A program made the translations under genes and the position numbers. Positions 17,115 to 25,491 of a stretch of DNA of 64,000 bases are shown in pieces (position 1 is the stretch's first letter; each line of letters starts with the position of its first letter). The stretch lies in contig NZ_QRDW01000001.1 in the NCBI RefSeq assembly GCF_003385955.1, forward strand, positions 935,854 through 999,853. Direction: 5' to 3'. This stretch comes from Aestuariispira insulae (lineage in GTDB: Bacteria > Pseudomonadota > Alphaproteobacteria > UBA8366 > Aestuariispiraceae). Under the pieces are notes generated by a model, which searched no databases, was not told the origin of the DNA, and was given only the letters and a program-made list of their open reading frames with translations.

Positions 17115-18189
17115 GGCAATCATCCCCCCCGGCAGCAATATCGGCATTCTGGGCGGTGGCCAGCTTGGCCGGATGACCGCCCTGGCCGCCGCCAACTTGG
17201 GCTATCGCTGCCACATTTTCGAACCGGAAAGAAACTGCCCGGCCTCTCTCGTTTCCGCCAGCCATCTTTCTGCGGATTATGAGAGCGAAGCGGCGTTGTT
17301 GAAATTTGTCTCCAAGGTGGATGTCGTCACCCTGGAATTTGAAAATGTCCCGGTCAAAACCCTGCAGATCCTGGAACGCTATGTCCCGGTCCATCCAGGC
17401 CCGAAAGTGCTGGAAGTCTCCCAGGACCGCATTCTGGAAAAAAGTTTTCTGAATGACTGCGGCATTGAAACCGCACCCTGGGCATCGGCCAGCAATGCGG
17501 AAGAGCTGGATATTGCACTGGAAAAACTGGGCCGCCCGTCCGTATTGAAAACCGCCCGTTTCGGCTATGATGGCAAGGGCCAGGCCAAGATTGAAAAGGG
17601 TGTTGACCCGATTGCCGCCTGGCGCGAACTGGGCAGCACCCGCTGCATCCTGGAAGGCTTTGTGTCCTTCAGCAAGGAAATATCGGTGATTGTCGCGCGC
17701 AGTGTTTCCGGCGAGGTCAAAGCCTATGAGCCGGTGGAAAACCAGCATCGCAATCATATCCTGGACAAGACGATCGTACCCGCCGGCATCACGCCCGAGC
17801 AGTCGGAAAAAGCTGTGGAAATCGCCGTCACGGCTGCGGAGAACCTTAATCTGGTCGGCCTGCTCGCCGTTGAGATGTTTGTTGCAGAGGATGGCCGGAT
17901 TCTGGTCAATGAAGTCGCCCCGCGCCCGCATAATTCCGGCCATTGGACCCAGGACGCCTGTGTCACCTCACAGTTTGAACAACTGGTGCGCGCCGTATGC
18001 GGCCTGCCGCTCGGTTCCGTAGAGCGCCTCGGACGCGCTGAGATGCAGAATCTGCTGGGCAATGATATCAATCGCTGGATGGATTACCTGAAGGAACCCG
18101 GTGCCCACCTGCATCTTTATGGCAAGACCGCCATCAAGGCCGGCCGCAAGATGGGGCATGTGAACCGGCTTTTCACCGACCAGGATTAA
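17107..18189 (+). CDS. purK: N5-carboxyaminoimidazole ribonucleotide synthase
   Basis: 360 residues of the ATP-grasp superfamily. The N-terminal [17 protein letters not shown], the central [14 protein letters not shown], and [18 protein letters not shown] are diagnostic of PurK. It makes N5-CAIR from AIR, ATP and bicarbonate, feeding PurE. The frame is open to 17029, but the ATG at 17107 inside the last codons of purE, after GAGGAG, is the natural coupled start. It converges on a small membrane protein gene. Confidence 0.95.
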   Translation: MHKAIIPPGSNIGILGGGQLGRMTALAAANLGYRCHIFEPERNCPASLVSASHLSADYESEAALLKFVSKVDVVTLEFENVPVKTLQILERYVPVHPGPKVLEVSQDRILEKSFLNDCGIETAPWASASNAEELDIALEKLGRPSVLKTARFGYDGKGQAKIEKGVDPIAAWRELGSTRCILEGFVSFSKEISVIVARSVSGEVKAYEPVENQHRNHILDKTIVPAGITPEQSEKAVEIAVTAAENLNLVGLLAVEMFVAEDGRILVNEVAPRPHNSGHWTQDACVTSQFEQLVRAVCGLPLGSVERLGRAEMQNLLGNDINRWMDYLKEPGAHLHLYGKTAIKAGRKMGHVNRLFTDQD

Positions 18190-18205
18190 GGCCGTTCGGG
18201 TTCCT

Positions 18206-18556
18206 TCAAGCCCAGCTTAGGAACCGCCCAATGAAATACACAAGATTTACAACAGGCAGAACCGCCAGGACAGAGGATATCCGATATCCTCCCCGGCGGT
18301 GAATGCTGAGCGCCAGCAGCAAAAGCCCGGCCGACAGGAAGGGATGGAGAAGCGCGCTGGCCCACAGATCCGACGGCAGATCCGGAACGGATTTCCAAAC
18401 AATCATCGTGATAATCAGCATGATCACCGATAACGGGATCATCACCACGGCCGAACCGATGATCACATTGCGCGCCTGTAACCGGGCCGCCATGCGCGGA
18501 TCATCTGCTTCCGCCTCGTGAAATTCCGGCTCAAAAGGAGAGCGCTGGCCCATCAA
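18206..18556 (-). CDS. Small membrane protein of unknown function
   Basis: 116 residues with an acidic, soluble N-terminus of about 30 residues. Three likely membrane helices follow: about 31-53 (VIIGSAVVMIPLSVIMLIITMI), 66-84 and 92-112. I do not recognise the family. It lies nine bases downstream of the COQ9 gene on the same strand and so probably belongs to the def-coq9 transcript. Confidence 0.7.
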   Translation of the reverse strand: MMGQRSPFEPEFHEAEADDPRMAARLQARNVIIGSAVVMIPLSVIMLIITMIVWKSVPDLPSDLWASALLHPFLSAGLLLLALSIHRRGGYRISSVLAVLPVVNLVYFIGRFLSWA

Positions 18557-18565
18557 TCGGCCCCG

Positions 18566-19264
18566 TCAGGCAAACCGCCCGCGGCCGCGCATTTCGGACC
18601 GCGCGCCCGCACGGAAAGCCTTTACCGCCCCAAAACGCCGGGGAAGCCAACAGGCGACCTTGCTTACCGCACCCGTCAGTTTCGGTACCTGCATCACATT
18701 CTCGATCCGCCGATCCAGAAACGCCCAGGTGTCTTTATGATCTTCGGAATGATCCGCCAGCCAATATAACAGAGTGGAGCTGTATACACCCGACAGCAAG
18801 CTGCGCTTGGTATAGAAATTCCAGTCCGTGGAGGTATCCCCCGCCGCGAACCACATATCATCCACCGTCCGGTACAAGAGCTTGGTTGCCAGCACCGTAT
18901 TGCCCGGCATGCTCAAGAAACTCAGCGCCTTGCGGATTGCTTCTTTCTGTTCCTGATTTTGATCCAGCCGCGTCTTGACCGCGCATTTAATCCGGTCCCG
19001 GATTTTCATCTCTTTCAGTCCGCCGGCCTCTAGCGCAGCCAGCATACGGCGGTCGGCCATCTGACTGTGCCAGGAAATCATATCGCGCGCACCGCCCGGG
19101 AAATGCCGGCTGGCAGTATCAAGATCAATCCCGATATCGTCGGCTGCAAGGGCCAGTGCTTCGCGCCCCCAGCCATCAAACGGCACATGCTCAACCGCGG
19201 CATCTATCAGCCGGTCCCGAAGGGCCGCTATCTCATCCACCTGCCGATCCGTTTTCGTGGCCAT
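18566..19264 (-). CDS. COQ9 family protein (ubiquinone biosynthesis factor)
   Basis: 232 residues. The N-terminal half has a TetR-like helical shape (LIDAAVEHVPFDGWGREALALAADDIGID). The C-terminal half contains RTVDDMWFAAGDTSTDWNFYTKR, the COQ9 core that in mitochondria binds lipids and helps COQ7. Bacterial copies are essentially limited to Alphaproteobacteria. The start ATG overlaps the def stop by one base (TAATG), so it is translated with peptide deformylase. The final 40 residues are basic. Confidence 0.9.
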   Translation of the reverse strand: MATKTDRQVDEIAALRDRLIDAAVEHVPFDGWGREALALAADDIGIDLDTASRHFPGGARDMISWHSQMADRRMLAALEAGGLKEMKIRDRIKCAVKTRLDQNQEQKEAIRKALSFLSMPGNTVLATKLLYRTVDDMWFAAGDTSTDWNFYTKRSLLSGVYSSTLLYWLADHSEDHKDTWAFLDRRIENVMQVPKLTGAVSKVACWLPRRFGAVKAFRAGARSEMRGRGRFA

Positions 19265-19833
19265 TATTCTTCTCCTGCAGACTTAGCCTCCAAAAGCTGC
19301 TTCGCTTTTTCCGGCATCCCATGTTTCATTTCTTCTGAATACATCAATAAAGAGAGATCATCCATACGCTGGGGATATAAAACCCCGTCCAGATGATCAT
19401 ATTCATGCTGGATCACACGCGCATGAAAACCACTTAAATCCTCTTCGATCCGGTTACCTTCCAGATCGATCGCCTCGAGACGAATGCGCTTGTACCGGGG
19501 CACAAGCCCTGTCAAACCGGGGACGGACAGACATCCCTCCCAATCATAATCCATCTCATCATCAAGTGGTGTCACAACCGGATTGACCAGCACGGTCAGG
19601 GGCACATCCTCGGCCGCGGGGCCACGCCCGCGACCTTTTGCCACAAAATACACCAGGACCCGCAACGGCACATGCACCTGGGGAGCCGCCAGGCCCGTTC
19701 CGCCGGCATCCAGCATGGTTTCAACCATGTCCGAGACCAATTGTCTGATCTCTAGTACATCGGGATCCTCAACCGGATCCGCCGGCCGGTTGAGGACAGG
19801 GTGGCCCATACGGGCGATTTTCAAAATAGCCAT
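19264..19833 (-). CDS. def: Peptide deformylase
   Basis: 189 residues. The three PDF motifs are present: GTGLAAPQ, EGCLS (Cys metal ligand) and QHEYDHL (HExxH metal site). It removes the formyl group from nascent proteins. The frame extends to 19875, but the ATG at 19833 (MAILKIARMGHPVL) matches the family start. The central insertion AKGRGRGPAAEDVP is longer than in E. coli Def, and the protein may be one of several PDF copies. It is first in a unit with COQ9 and the small membrane protein. Confidence 0.93.
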   Translation of the reverse strand: MAILKIARMGHPVLNRPADPVEDPDVLEIRQLVSDMVETMLDAGGTGLAAPQVHVPLRVLVYFVAKGRGRGPAAEDVPLTVLVNPVVTPLDDEMDYDWEGCLSVPGLTGLVPRYKRIRLEAIDLEGNRIEEDLSGFHARVIQHEYDHLDGVLYPQRMDDLSLLMYSEEMKHGMPEKAKQLLEAKSAGEE

Positions 19834-20000
19834 GGGAAGCAATATGATATCGAAGCCCCCGCGCAGCAAGGCCAAAGGACCCGAAATCGCTTAGGATTCT
19901 GCCCCTTCCCTTTTGCCGCCAACCGTGCTATACAGTGGCCAGCCCGCAGGACAAGCTTGCGGGATAACCCTTTTCTTTTCTAGAAAGTAGGTGAGTGCAA

Positions 20001-20204
20001 GTGCAGGTTGTCGTACGCGATAACAATGTGGACCAGGCTCTGCGTGCATTGAAGAAAAAAATGCAGCGTGAAGGCATTTTCCGCGAGATGAAGCTTCGTC
20101 GTCATTTCGAAAAGCCGTCTGAGAAGAAGGCCCGCGAAAAAGCTGAAGCCCAGCGTCGCCATCGCAAGCTTCTGCGGAAGCGTCTTGAGCGCGAAGGTTA
20201 CTAA
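20001..20204 (+). CDS. rpsU: 30S ribosomal protein S21
   Basis: 67 residues, very basic: [21 protein letters not shown] then [22 protein letters not shown] is S21. Two GTG codons compete (19995 and 20001). The AGGTGA ribosome site at 19989-19994 is ideally spaced for the GTG at 20001 and too close to the other, and MQVVVRDNN matches homologues. The upstream leader contains a CCCGCA/TGCGGG hairpin (19943-19963). A terminator follows, so the gene is monocistronic. Confidence 0.95.
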   Translation: MQVVVRDNNVDQALRALKKKMQREGIFREMKLRRHFEKPSEKKAREKAEAQRRHRKLLRKRLEREGY

Positions 20205-20244
20205 GGCCACAAGCCAAGCACACAAACTTAATTGTTTGTCGCAA

Positions 20245-20275
20245 ACGTCCTCGGAAAGCTTCGGGGGCGTTTTTG
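20245..20275 (+). terminator. Rho-independent terminator after rpsU
   Basis: The stem ACGTCCTCG (20245-20253) pairs with CGGGGGCGT (20262-20270) using two G-U pairs, closed by a GAAAGCTT loop and followed by TTTTT. It lies about 40 bases after the rpsU stop. Confidence 0.85.
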
Positions 20276-20396
20276 CGTTTCAGGGACCCGTTTTTTTCCG
20301 AAATGGCCCCTTTCCTTTCATCACAAATGGTCCTTTTGCCCTGCCTTTCCACAAAGGCATCCTCCCGCCAAGCAGGATCAGTCAGGAAACAGGAAG

Positions 20397-20837
20397 ATGA
20401 GCAGTAAAAGCACCAGACCCGAATGGGAGATTTCCGGCGATGATTATGGACGGTCCCTGCGTGGGTTCGGCATCAATCTCCTGGTGAGTGATATTGAACG
20501 CACTATTGCTTTTTGCGAGCAAGTCCTGCAGGCGCATACCCGTTACTGGAATGAGGATATCGCCATCTTCCAGGCATCGGGCTTTGAATGGATGGTTCAT
20601 GCAGACCATACTTATGGCGACCATCCGCTCAGCGGCTTTGTCAAAGACCTGGATGGCCGGGGGGCGGGCATAGAATTGCGGCTCTACGATCGCGCCCCCG
20701 ATCACGCCGAGGCAATCGCGCGTGACCGGGGCGATATCATTCTTGCCGGCTCCATGGACAAGCCCCACGGCATGCGGGAATGTTTCATTCTGGATCCGGA
20801 CGGCTATTGCTGGGTTCCAAGCCAACCGATTGGGTGA
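20397..20837 (+). CDS. VOC (glyoxalase/bleomycin-resistance) superfamily protein
   Basis: 146 residues with the two beta-alpha-beta-beta-beta halves of the VOC fold: GINLLVSDIERTIAFCEQVLQAH near the start and MRECFILDPDGYCWVPSQP at the end. Candidate metal ligands include His in WMVHADHTYGDHP and a Glu in IELRLYD and ECFILDPDG. The substrate is unknown. The frame is open to 20232, but the ATG at 20397 (MSSKSTRPEWEI), following AGGAAACAGGAAG, is preferred. Its stop abuts the stop of the convergent mipA-like gene. Confidence 0.8.
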   Translation: MSSKSTRPEWEISGDDYGRSLRGFGINLLVSDIERTIAFCEQVLQAHTRYWNEDIAIFQASGFEWMVHADHTYGDHPLSGFVKDLDGRGAGIELRLYDRAPDHAEAIARDRGDIILAGSMDKPHGMRECFILDPDGYCWVPSQPIG

Positions 20838-21662
20838 TCAGAATTTATAGCTGGCACCAAAACCGGTGAAAAACTGGTTTTCATCCTTGACCAGGGGGCT
20901 GTCCGCCGCATCTCCCACCAAACGGCTGTAACCGACCGTCCCGGTCAGGACCCAATCCTGGTTCAGCTCATATCGGGCATTCATGGCAAGCGTGACATCC
21001 TTGAAACCGCCCTCCGGGTCATATTCGGCATTGCCAGAAGAGGCCGCCTGACTGGCGCTGACACCGAAATAGGTACTGGCATAGTCATCGCTGAGATAGC
21101 TGGTGGACACAAACGGGGTCAGGGTGATTTTGTCCGCTGCCTTCAACGGGGCCGCCAGTTTAAAATCCGCGCGCATGCCGGCATCATCCTCACCGGTGAA
21201 TTGATGACTCAACTTTCCCGACAGGGTGACAGGCCCGAGATCGTACCCACCCAGCAGGGACGCCGTCGCCCCGCCATCAATATCGCCCATGCCCTGCAGG
21301 TAGTCGGAATCATCCTCATCCCGGCCAAGCTTATAGCCCAGAGCCATCCCCAGGCGGTAATTTTCACCAACTAACGGGTTAACCCCTAAGCCATCCTGCA
21401 TATTCAGGAAAACGTGATCGCCATAGCGCACATCGATATTGGGCAGAGGACTTAGTTCATATTCATCACTGCCCTCATATTCAGGGGCTACCATGCCCAT
21501 CATTCCGACGGAACCTTGGAGTTCCTCTCCGCTTAATGCCTTGCCGTCTTTGCCATTTGATATAGGGGCGTTTTCCTGAGCCTGGGCCACGCCGACACCT
21601 GCCGTTCCAATCAGCATAACCAGCCCGCAGCCCAGCAACAGTCTTTCAAATCTCTCAGTCAT
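20838..21662 (-). CDS. MipA/OmpV family outer-membrane protein
   Basis: 274 residues with a signal peptide ending about AQAQEN. A beta-barrel pattern follows: GMMGMVAPEYEGSDEYELSPLPNIDVRYGDHVFL is the family's N-terminal block, and the C-terminus ends in a terminal strand FTGFGASYKF with aromatic last residue. E. coli MipA scaffolds murein enzymes; OmpV is a porin-like protein. Which of these this copy resembles in function is unknown. A 12-bp perfect inverted repeat overlaps its translation start region. Confidence 0.9.
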   Translation of the reverse strand: MTERFERLLLGCGLVMLIGTAGVGVAQAQENAPISNGKDGKALSGEELQGSVGMMGMVAPEYEGSDEYELSPLPNIDVRYGDHVFLNMQDGLGVNPLVGENYRLGMALGYKLGRDEDDSDYLQGMGDIDGGATASLLGGYDLGPVTLSGKLSHQFTGEDDAGMRADFKLAAPLKAADKITLTPFVSTSYLSDDYASTYFGVSASQAASSGNAEYDPEGGFKDVTLAMNARYELNQDWVLTGTVGYSRLVGDAADSPLVKDENQFFTGFGASYKF

Positions 21663-21668
21663 TTTACA

Positions 21669-21701
21669 ATCTCGATCATCTTCATTTTGGATGATCGAGA
21701 T
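21669..21701 (-). promoter_or_regulatory. Perfect 12-bp inverted repeat over the mipA-like ribosome site
   Basis: ATCTCGATCATC (21669-21680) and GATGATCGAGAT (21690-21701) form perfect arms around a nine-base loop. The structure ends six bases before the mipA-like ATG. In the message the only Shine-Dalgarno-like bases (CGAGA) lie inside the arm. It could be an operator for a dimeric regulator or an RNA hairpin that hides the ribosome site. It also contains an eight-codon frame (MKMIEIVK) whose TGA overlaps the mipA-like ATG. Confidence 0.6.
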
Positions 21702-21805
21702 ATAGCGGCCGGTTGTCGCAAAACTTTCCCCGCCGCAGGCCTATTTTGTATCAGACTGTACCACAGCCACAAAACTGCCCAATTCTGTGGAATGTTGGGG
21801 CCGGA

Positions 21806-23014
21806 TCAGGTCGAGGACAATTGCCGGGTATCGCCCCCGCGAAGCCCTAGATAAAGCAATAGAGCCACGAGCGAAAATCCACCGACCCCAACGGCCAGGG
21901 GCCAGTCCGTGCCATCATTCAATAGCCCGACTGTCAGCGAACCAAGCCCCGCGCCGCCCATCTCCAATGCCCCCAGCATCGCCGCAGACGGCCCGCGCCC
22001 GGTCGGCGCACAATCCATTGCCCGGATCGGGGCAGAGGCAAAGACCAACCCCAATCCGATTGCAAAGATCGTCATGCCCCCGGCAATCAACATGGGGGTC
22101 AAATCGATCAACCGAGCCATCATCATCAACAATATGCCCCCGCCGGCCACCAGACATAGCCCCCCCTGGGTCAGCTTTTCCACCCCGACCTTTTTAACCG
22201 CCCCGCTTGCCGCGAGGCTGCCCAGGAAATAGGCGACCACGATCACTGCCTGGTAATATCCGAAAGACTGCGTGGGAACCCCCATCAAATCAATCAACAC
22301 AAAGGGGGCCTCGGTGATGAAGGCAAACAACCCGCCCATCACAGCCCCTAACGGAATGGCATAGGACAGATATTCCCGGCAGCAGAGCAGTTTCGTGTAA
22401 TCCCGCAAAATCCTGCCCGGGCGGGCTGCCCCCTTTTCTCTTGTCCCGGTTTCCGGCAGATAAATCAGGATCAAGGCGGTGACAACCAAGGCCAATCCCG
22501 TCAGAAGATAGAAATTGGCACGCCAGCCGAGCCAGACATGGACATAGCCGCCGATGATCGGCCCGACCGCAGGAGCCAGACTGATGGTCATGCCATAAAA
22601 GCCCATCAGTTTGACGCTGTCATCCTCGTCATAAAGATCCCGGATCACCAGCAAGGCAACCACTGCCTCCGCACAGGCGGTCAGCCCCTGCAACACCCGT
22701 GCAGCAATCAGAAACTCAATGGAATCGGCGAGCGCACAGGCCAGGCTGAACAGAATAAAACCCGCCATGCCGGCCAGCATGACCGGGCGCCGGCCGAACC
22801 GGTCTGCAAGCGGGCCATAGAATAGCTGTGCCACCGCATAGCCCATCACATTCAATGACATGGTGAGTTTCACCATGTCATTGTCGGTTTGAAAAAATTC
22901 CGGGAGATGCGGCAGGCTGGGCGCATAGAGATCCGTCGCCAGGATGCTCGTCGCGCTGGCCATCATCAATAACGCCGGTATGATCCAGGAGGCTCCTGAA
23001 AGTTGGATCTTCAT
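21806..23014 (-). CDS. Bcr/CflA family drug-resistance MFS transporter
   Basis: 402 residues, about 12 membrane segments. The N-terminal TDLYAPSLPHLPEFF and the loop YGPLADRFGRRPVML (MFS motif A) are characteristic of the Bcr/CflA subgroup. TISLAPAVGPIIGGYV is motif C of drug/proton antiporters. It should export a small molecule across the inner membrane. It stands alone on the minus strand, about 90 bases downstream of the sensor kinase gene. Confidence 0.9.
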   Translation of the reverse strand: MKIQLSGASWIIPALLMMASATSILATDLYAPSLPHLPEFFQTDNDMVKLTMSLNVMGYAVAQLFYGPLADRFGRRPVMLAGMAGFILFSLACALADSIEFLIAARVLQGLTACAEAVVALLVIRDLYDEDDSVKLMGFYGMTISLAPAVGPIIGGYVHVWLGWRANFYLLTGLALVVTALILIYLPETGTREKGAARPGRILRDYTKLLCCREYLSYAIPLGAVMGGLFAFITEAPFVLIDLMGVPTQSFGYYQAVIVVAYFLGSLAASGAVKKVGVEKLTQGGLCLVAGGGILLMMMARLIDLTPMLIAGGMTIFAIGLGLVFASAPIRAMDCAPTGRGPSAAMLGALEMGGAGLGSLTVGLLNDGTDWPLAVGVGGFSLVALLLYLGLRGGDTRQLSST

Positions 23015-23104
23015 GCCTATTGTTCCGTATGAGCGTTTTTATCTTGTCCGCATCCGTTCTGACAAACAGAACAATGACCGCAACATCGTTTCACTTTCAA
23101 CCAT

Positions 23105-24502
23105 TCAGACCGGTTCGGCAAGCGGCAGTTCGATTGCAACCACCAGCCCCTTACCGCCTTTTGCACCCCTCAACCGGACAGCCCCGCCATGACGGGCAGC
23201 AATCTCACGCACAATTGCAAGTCCCAGCCCGCAGCCATCTTCGGCCTGTGGTCGATCCAACCGATAAAACCGCTCGAATATCCGGTCATATTCTTTTTCG
23301 GGAATGCCGGGTCCGTTGTCTTCAACTTCCAGAAACACCCGGCCTTCCCTCACCGCGACCCTTACCGTGACATGACTGCCCGACGGGCAATAGGTCAGTG
23401 CATTATCGATCAGGTTGACCAGCATCTCCTCCAACAGGGCTGGCATACCGCGCACATTGATTTCACCCTCCGATGCTTCGAATCCCAGATCTGTGGATTT
23501 TTCAAGCGCACGCGGCACGCAATTTCTGGTCACCGCCTCGCATAGTTGGCGGAAATCCAGCTCCAGGAAGTCGCCCATACGCTCGTTCGGCTCGGCCCGG
23601 GCCAAGGTGAGCAGCTGCGAAACCAGTCTTGCGGTCTGGCGGGTGCCATCCTGAACATGGGTCAGTCGCTGATTCAGCTTTTTTGGGTCATCCTCGCGGC
23701 TGGCCAATTCAACCTGGGTCATAATCGCCGAGAGCGGGGTGCGCAATTGATGGGCCGCGTTGGACGTAAAACGCTGCATGGCGGCAATACTGTCTCCAAG
23801 GCGCGTCATCAGCGCGTTTATCGCGCCCACCAGATGCAGCACTTCATAGGGCACATCATGTTCAATCGGCCTAAGATCGCCCGGACTTCGCCGGTTCAGC
23901 GCCTCCTGCAGGCGGGCCAGCGGACGCAGCCCCCAACCGATACCAAACCAGGTGATCACACCAGCAATACAGATCAAGGCCAGTTGGCGCAGGGCCGCGC
24001 TGGCGGTCAGTTCCGCGATCAGGTTACCCCGGGCATCCACGGTTTCCGCGACCATCACACGGTAACGGGTGGACAGGCCAGGACTGGTGACAAATCGCGA
24101 GACCACGCCGATCCGGACCGTTTCACCATTGTAAACGGCATCATAGAAAACCGGGTCATCCCCCAGCGGCAGAAAACGTTCGGGCGGCAGCGGCAGGTTA
24201 TCATATCCTGTGACAAAGCCACTGCTGCCATCATCCACCCGATAAAAAACCCGGTCCTGCGCCGCATTGGTCAGCATTTCCAGCGCTACATAGGGAATAT
24301 CCACATCCAACTGGCCGTCACGCACCAGCACACGTTCGGTAATCGCCAACGCCGCGCCCAGCAACACACGATCATAGGCCTCATTGGCAGCCTTGCTGGC
24401 GCTGGTATGCACTTCGATCATCATCACCGCGCTGACCAGGGCCAAAGGCCCCAGCAGCCAAAGCAGCAGACGCCGCCGGAGGGATCGGTCACGCCAGCTC
24501 AT
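23105..24502 (-). CDS. TctE-like sensor histidine kinase
   Basis: 465 residues. TM1 (about 11-28), a periplasmic domain of the two-component sensor kinase N-terminal type (about 29-170), TM2 (about 173-193), a HAMP segment, and the phosphoacceptor H251 in SNAAHQLRTPLSAI. ATPase boxes are NLIDNALTY, EDNGPGIPE and GCGLGLAIV. The N-terminal domain is the one seen in TctE, which senses tricarboxylates, though no tricarboxylate transporter is visible here. The gene begins directly after the response regulator's TGA. Confidence 0.9.
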   Translation of the reverse strand: MSWRDRSLRRRLLLWLLGPLALVSAVMMIEVHTSASKAANEAYDRVLLGAALAITERVLVRDGQLDVDIPYVALEMLTNAAQDRVFYRVDDGSSGFVTGYDNLPLPPERFLPLGDDPVFYDAVYNGETVRIGVVSRFVTSPGLSTRYRVMVAETVDARGNLIAELTASAALRQLALICIAGVITWFGIGWGLRPLARLQEALNRRSPGDLRPIEHDVPYEVLHLVGAINALMTRLGDSIAAMQRFTSNAAHQLRTPLSAIMTQVELASREDDPKKLNQRLTHVQDGTRQTARLVSQLLTLARAEPNERMGDFLELDFRQLCEAVTRNCVPRALEKSTDLGFEASEGEINVRGMPALLEEMLVNLIDNALTYCPSGSHVTVRVAVREGRVFLEVEDNGPGIPEKEYDRIFERFYRLDRPQAEDGCGLGLAIVREIAARHGGAVRLRGAKGGKGLVVAIELPLAEPV

Positions 24503-25171
24503 TCAGCTATTGATCTCCATAAGGTAACCGAGCCCGCGTACTGTTTTGATGTTGATATCATGGTCATGGAATCGTTTGCGCAGCCGACTGATGTAAATCT
24601 CAACCGCATTGGGGCTGATTTCCTCGTCAAAACTAGCCAGTCGCTCGGCGATATGATCCTTGCTGATCACATGACCGGCCCTGGAAAGCAGCACTTCCAA
24701 CAGGCACAATTCCCGCCGGGGCAGATCCAGCAGAGCCCCCCCCAGGCTGGCCTGTCTCGCCACCGTGTCATAGCTGAGTGCGCCGCATTGGATCACCGGT
24801 GATTTTTGCCCGCTGCCGCGACGCATCAGGGCCCGGACCCGGGCTTCCAGTTCCTGCAGTTCGAAAGGCTTGGTCAGATAGTCATCGGCCCCGATATCCA
24901 GCCCCCGAACCCGGTCATCCACCGAATCCCTGGCCGTCAGGATCATGACCTGCGCCCGCCCGCCCCTGGCACGATAGTTTTTGAGGATCGACAGGCCGTC
25001 CTGGCCCGGTAGATTAAGATCCAGCACAATCAGGTCATAATCCTGGACCAGCAGGATATCGGCCGCCTCATTGCCATCGGTGACAAGGTCCACCGCATAT
25101 CCGTCATCGCGGAGCGCCTTGCTGACACCATCGGCCAGGGCCGCATTATCTTCCACCACCAACAGTCTCAT
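24503..25171 (-). CDS. OmpR-family response regulator (TctD-like)
   Basis: 222 residues. The receiver domain has the acidic pocket VVEDNA, phosphorylation site D51 in IVLDLNLPGQDG and Lys in DDYLTKPFEL. The C-terminal winged-helix DNA-binding domain includes SRLRKRFHDHDINIKTVRGLGYL. It should be phosphorylated by the adjoining kinase and regulate transcription. Stop and next ATG are contiguous (TGAATG), so kinase and regulator are made together. Confidence 0.93.
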   Translation of the reverse strand: MRLLVVEDNAALADGVSKALRDDGYAVDLVTDGNEAADILLVQDYDLIVLDLNLPGQDGLSILKNYRARGGRAQVMILTARDSVDDRVRGLDIGADDYLTKPFELQELEARVRALMRRGSGQKSPVIQCGALSYDTVARQASLGGALLDLPRRELCLLEVLLSRAGHVISKDHIAERLASFDEEISPNAVEIYISRLRKRFHDHDINIKTVRGLGYLMEINS

Positions 25172-25491
25172 TGCTTATTGCCTGCCCTCGCTTATGCGCC
25201 GCCTGGCCGCTGCTTTTTCCCTTTGCGGCAGAAAGATATCATAACCCGATCCGGAGTGAATTGGGAAACCGGCATCTTATTGTGATGATAGAGAAAAGAA
25301 CTTTCGCCATCCTGTCATCCGATGATCTTTCACCGCTGACAGGTCCACGAAAGGTTCCGCCCCTAGCCTGCAACGGTCCGGATTGTTTGGCTTGGTGAAA
25401 ACACCCCCCCAAAAAAACACCCATTTTGGAGACCGACACCGGTTGGGACACAACTTGTCCGCACAGAAAACCGCCTGGGAGCAGTATAATC
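25172..25491. other. Divergent intergenic region, response regulator/chemoreceptor
   Basis: 320 bases without a gene I can support. It should hold the divergent promoters of the two-component pair and of the chemoreceptor-AbrB pair. A run of C then A (about 25405-25418) precedes the chemoreceptor. No clear inverted repeat or terminator was noticed. Confidence 0.4.
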
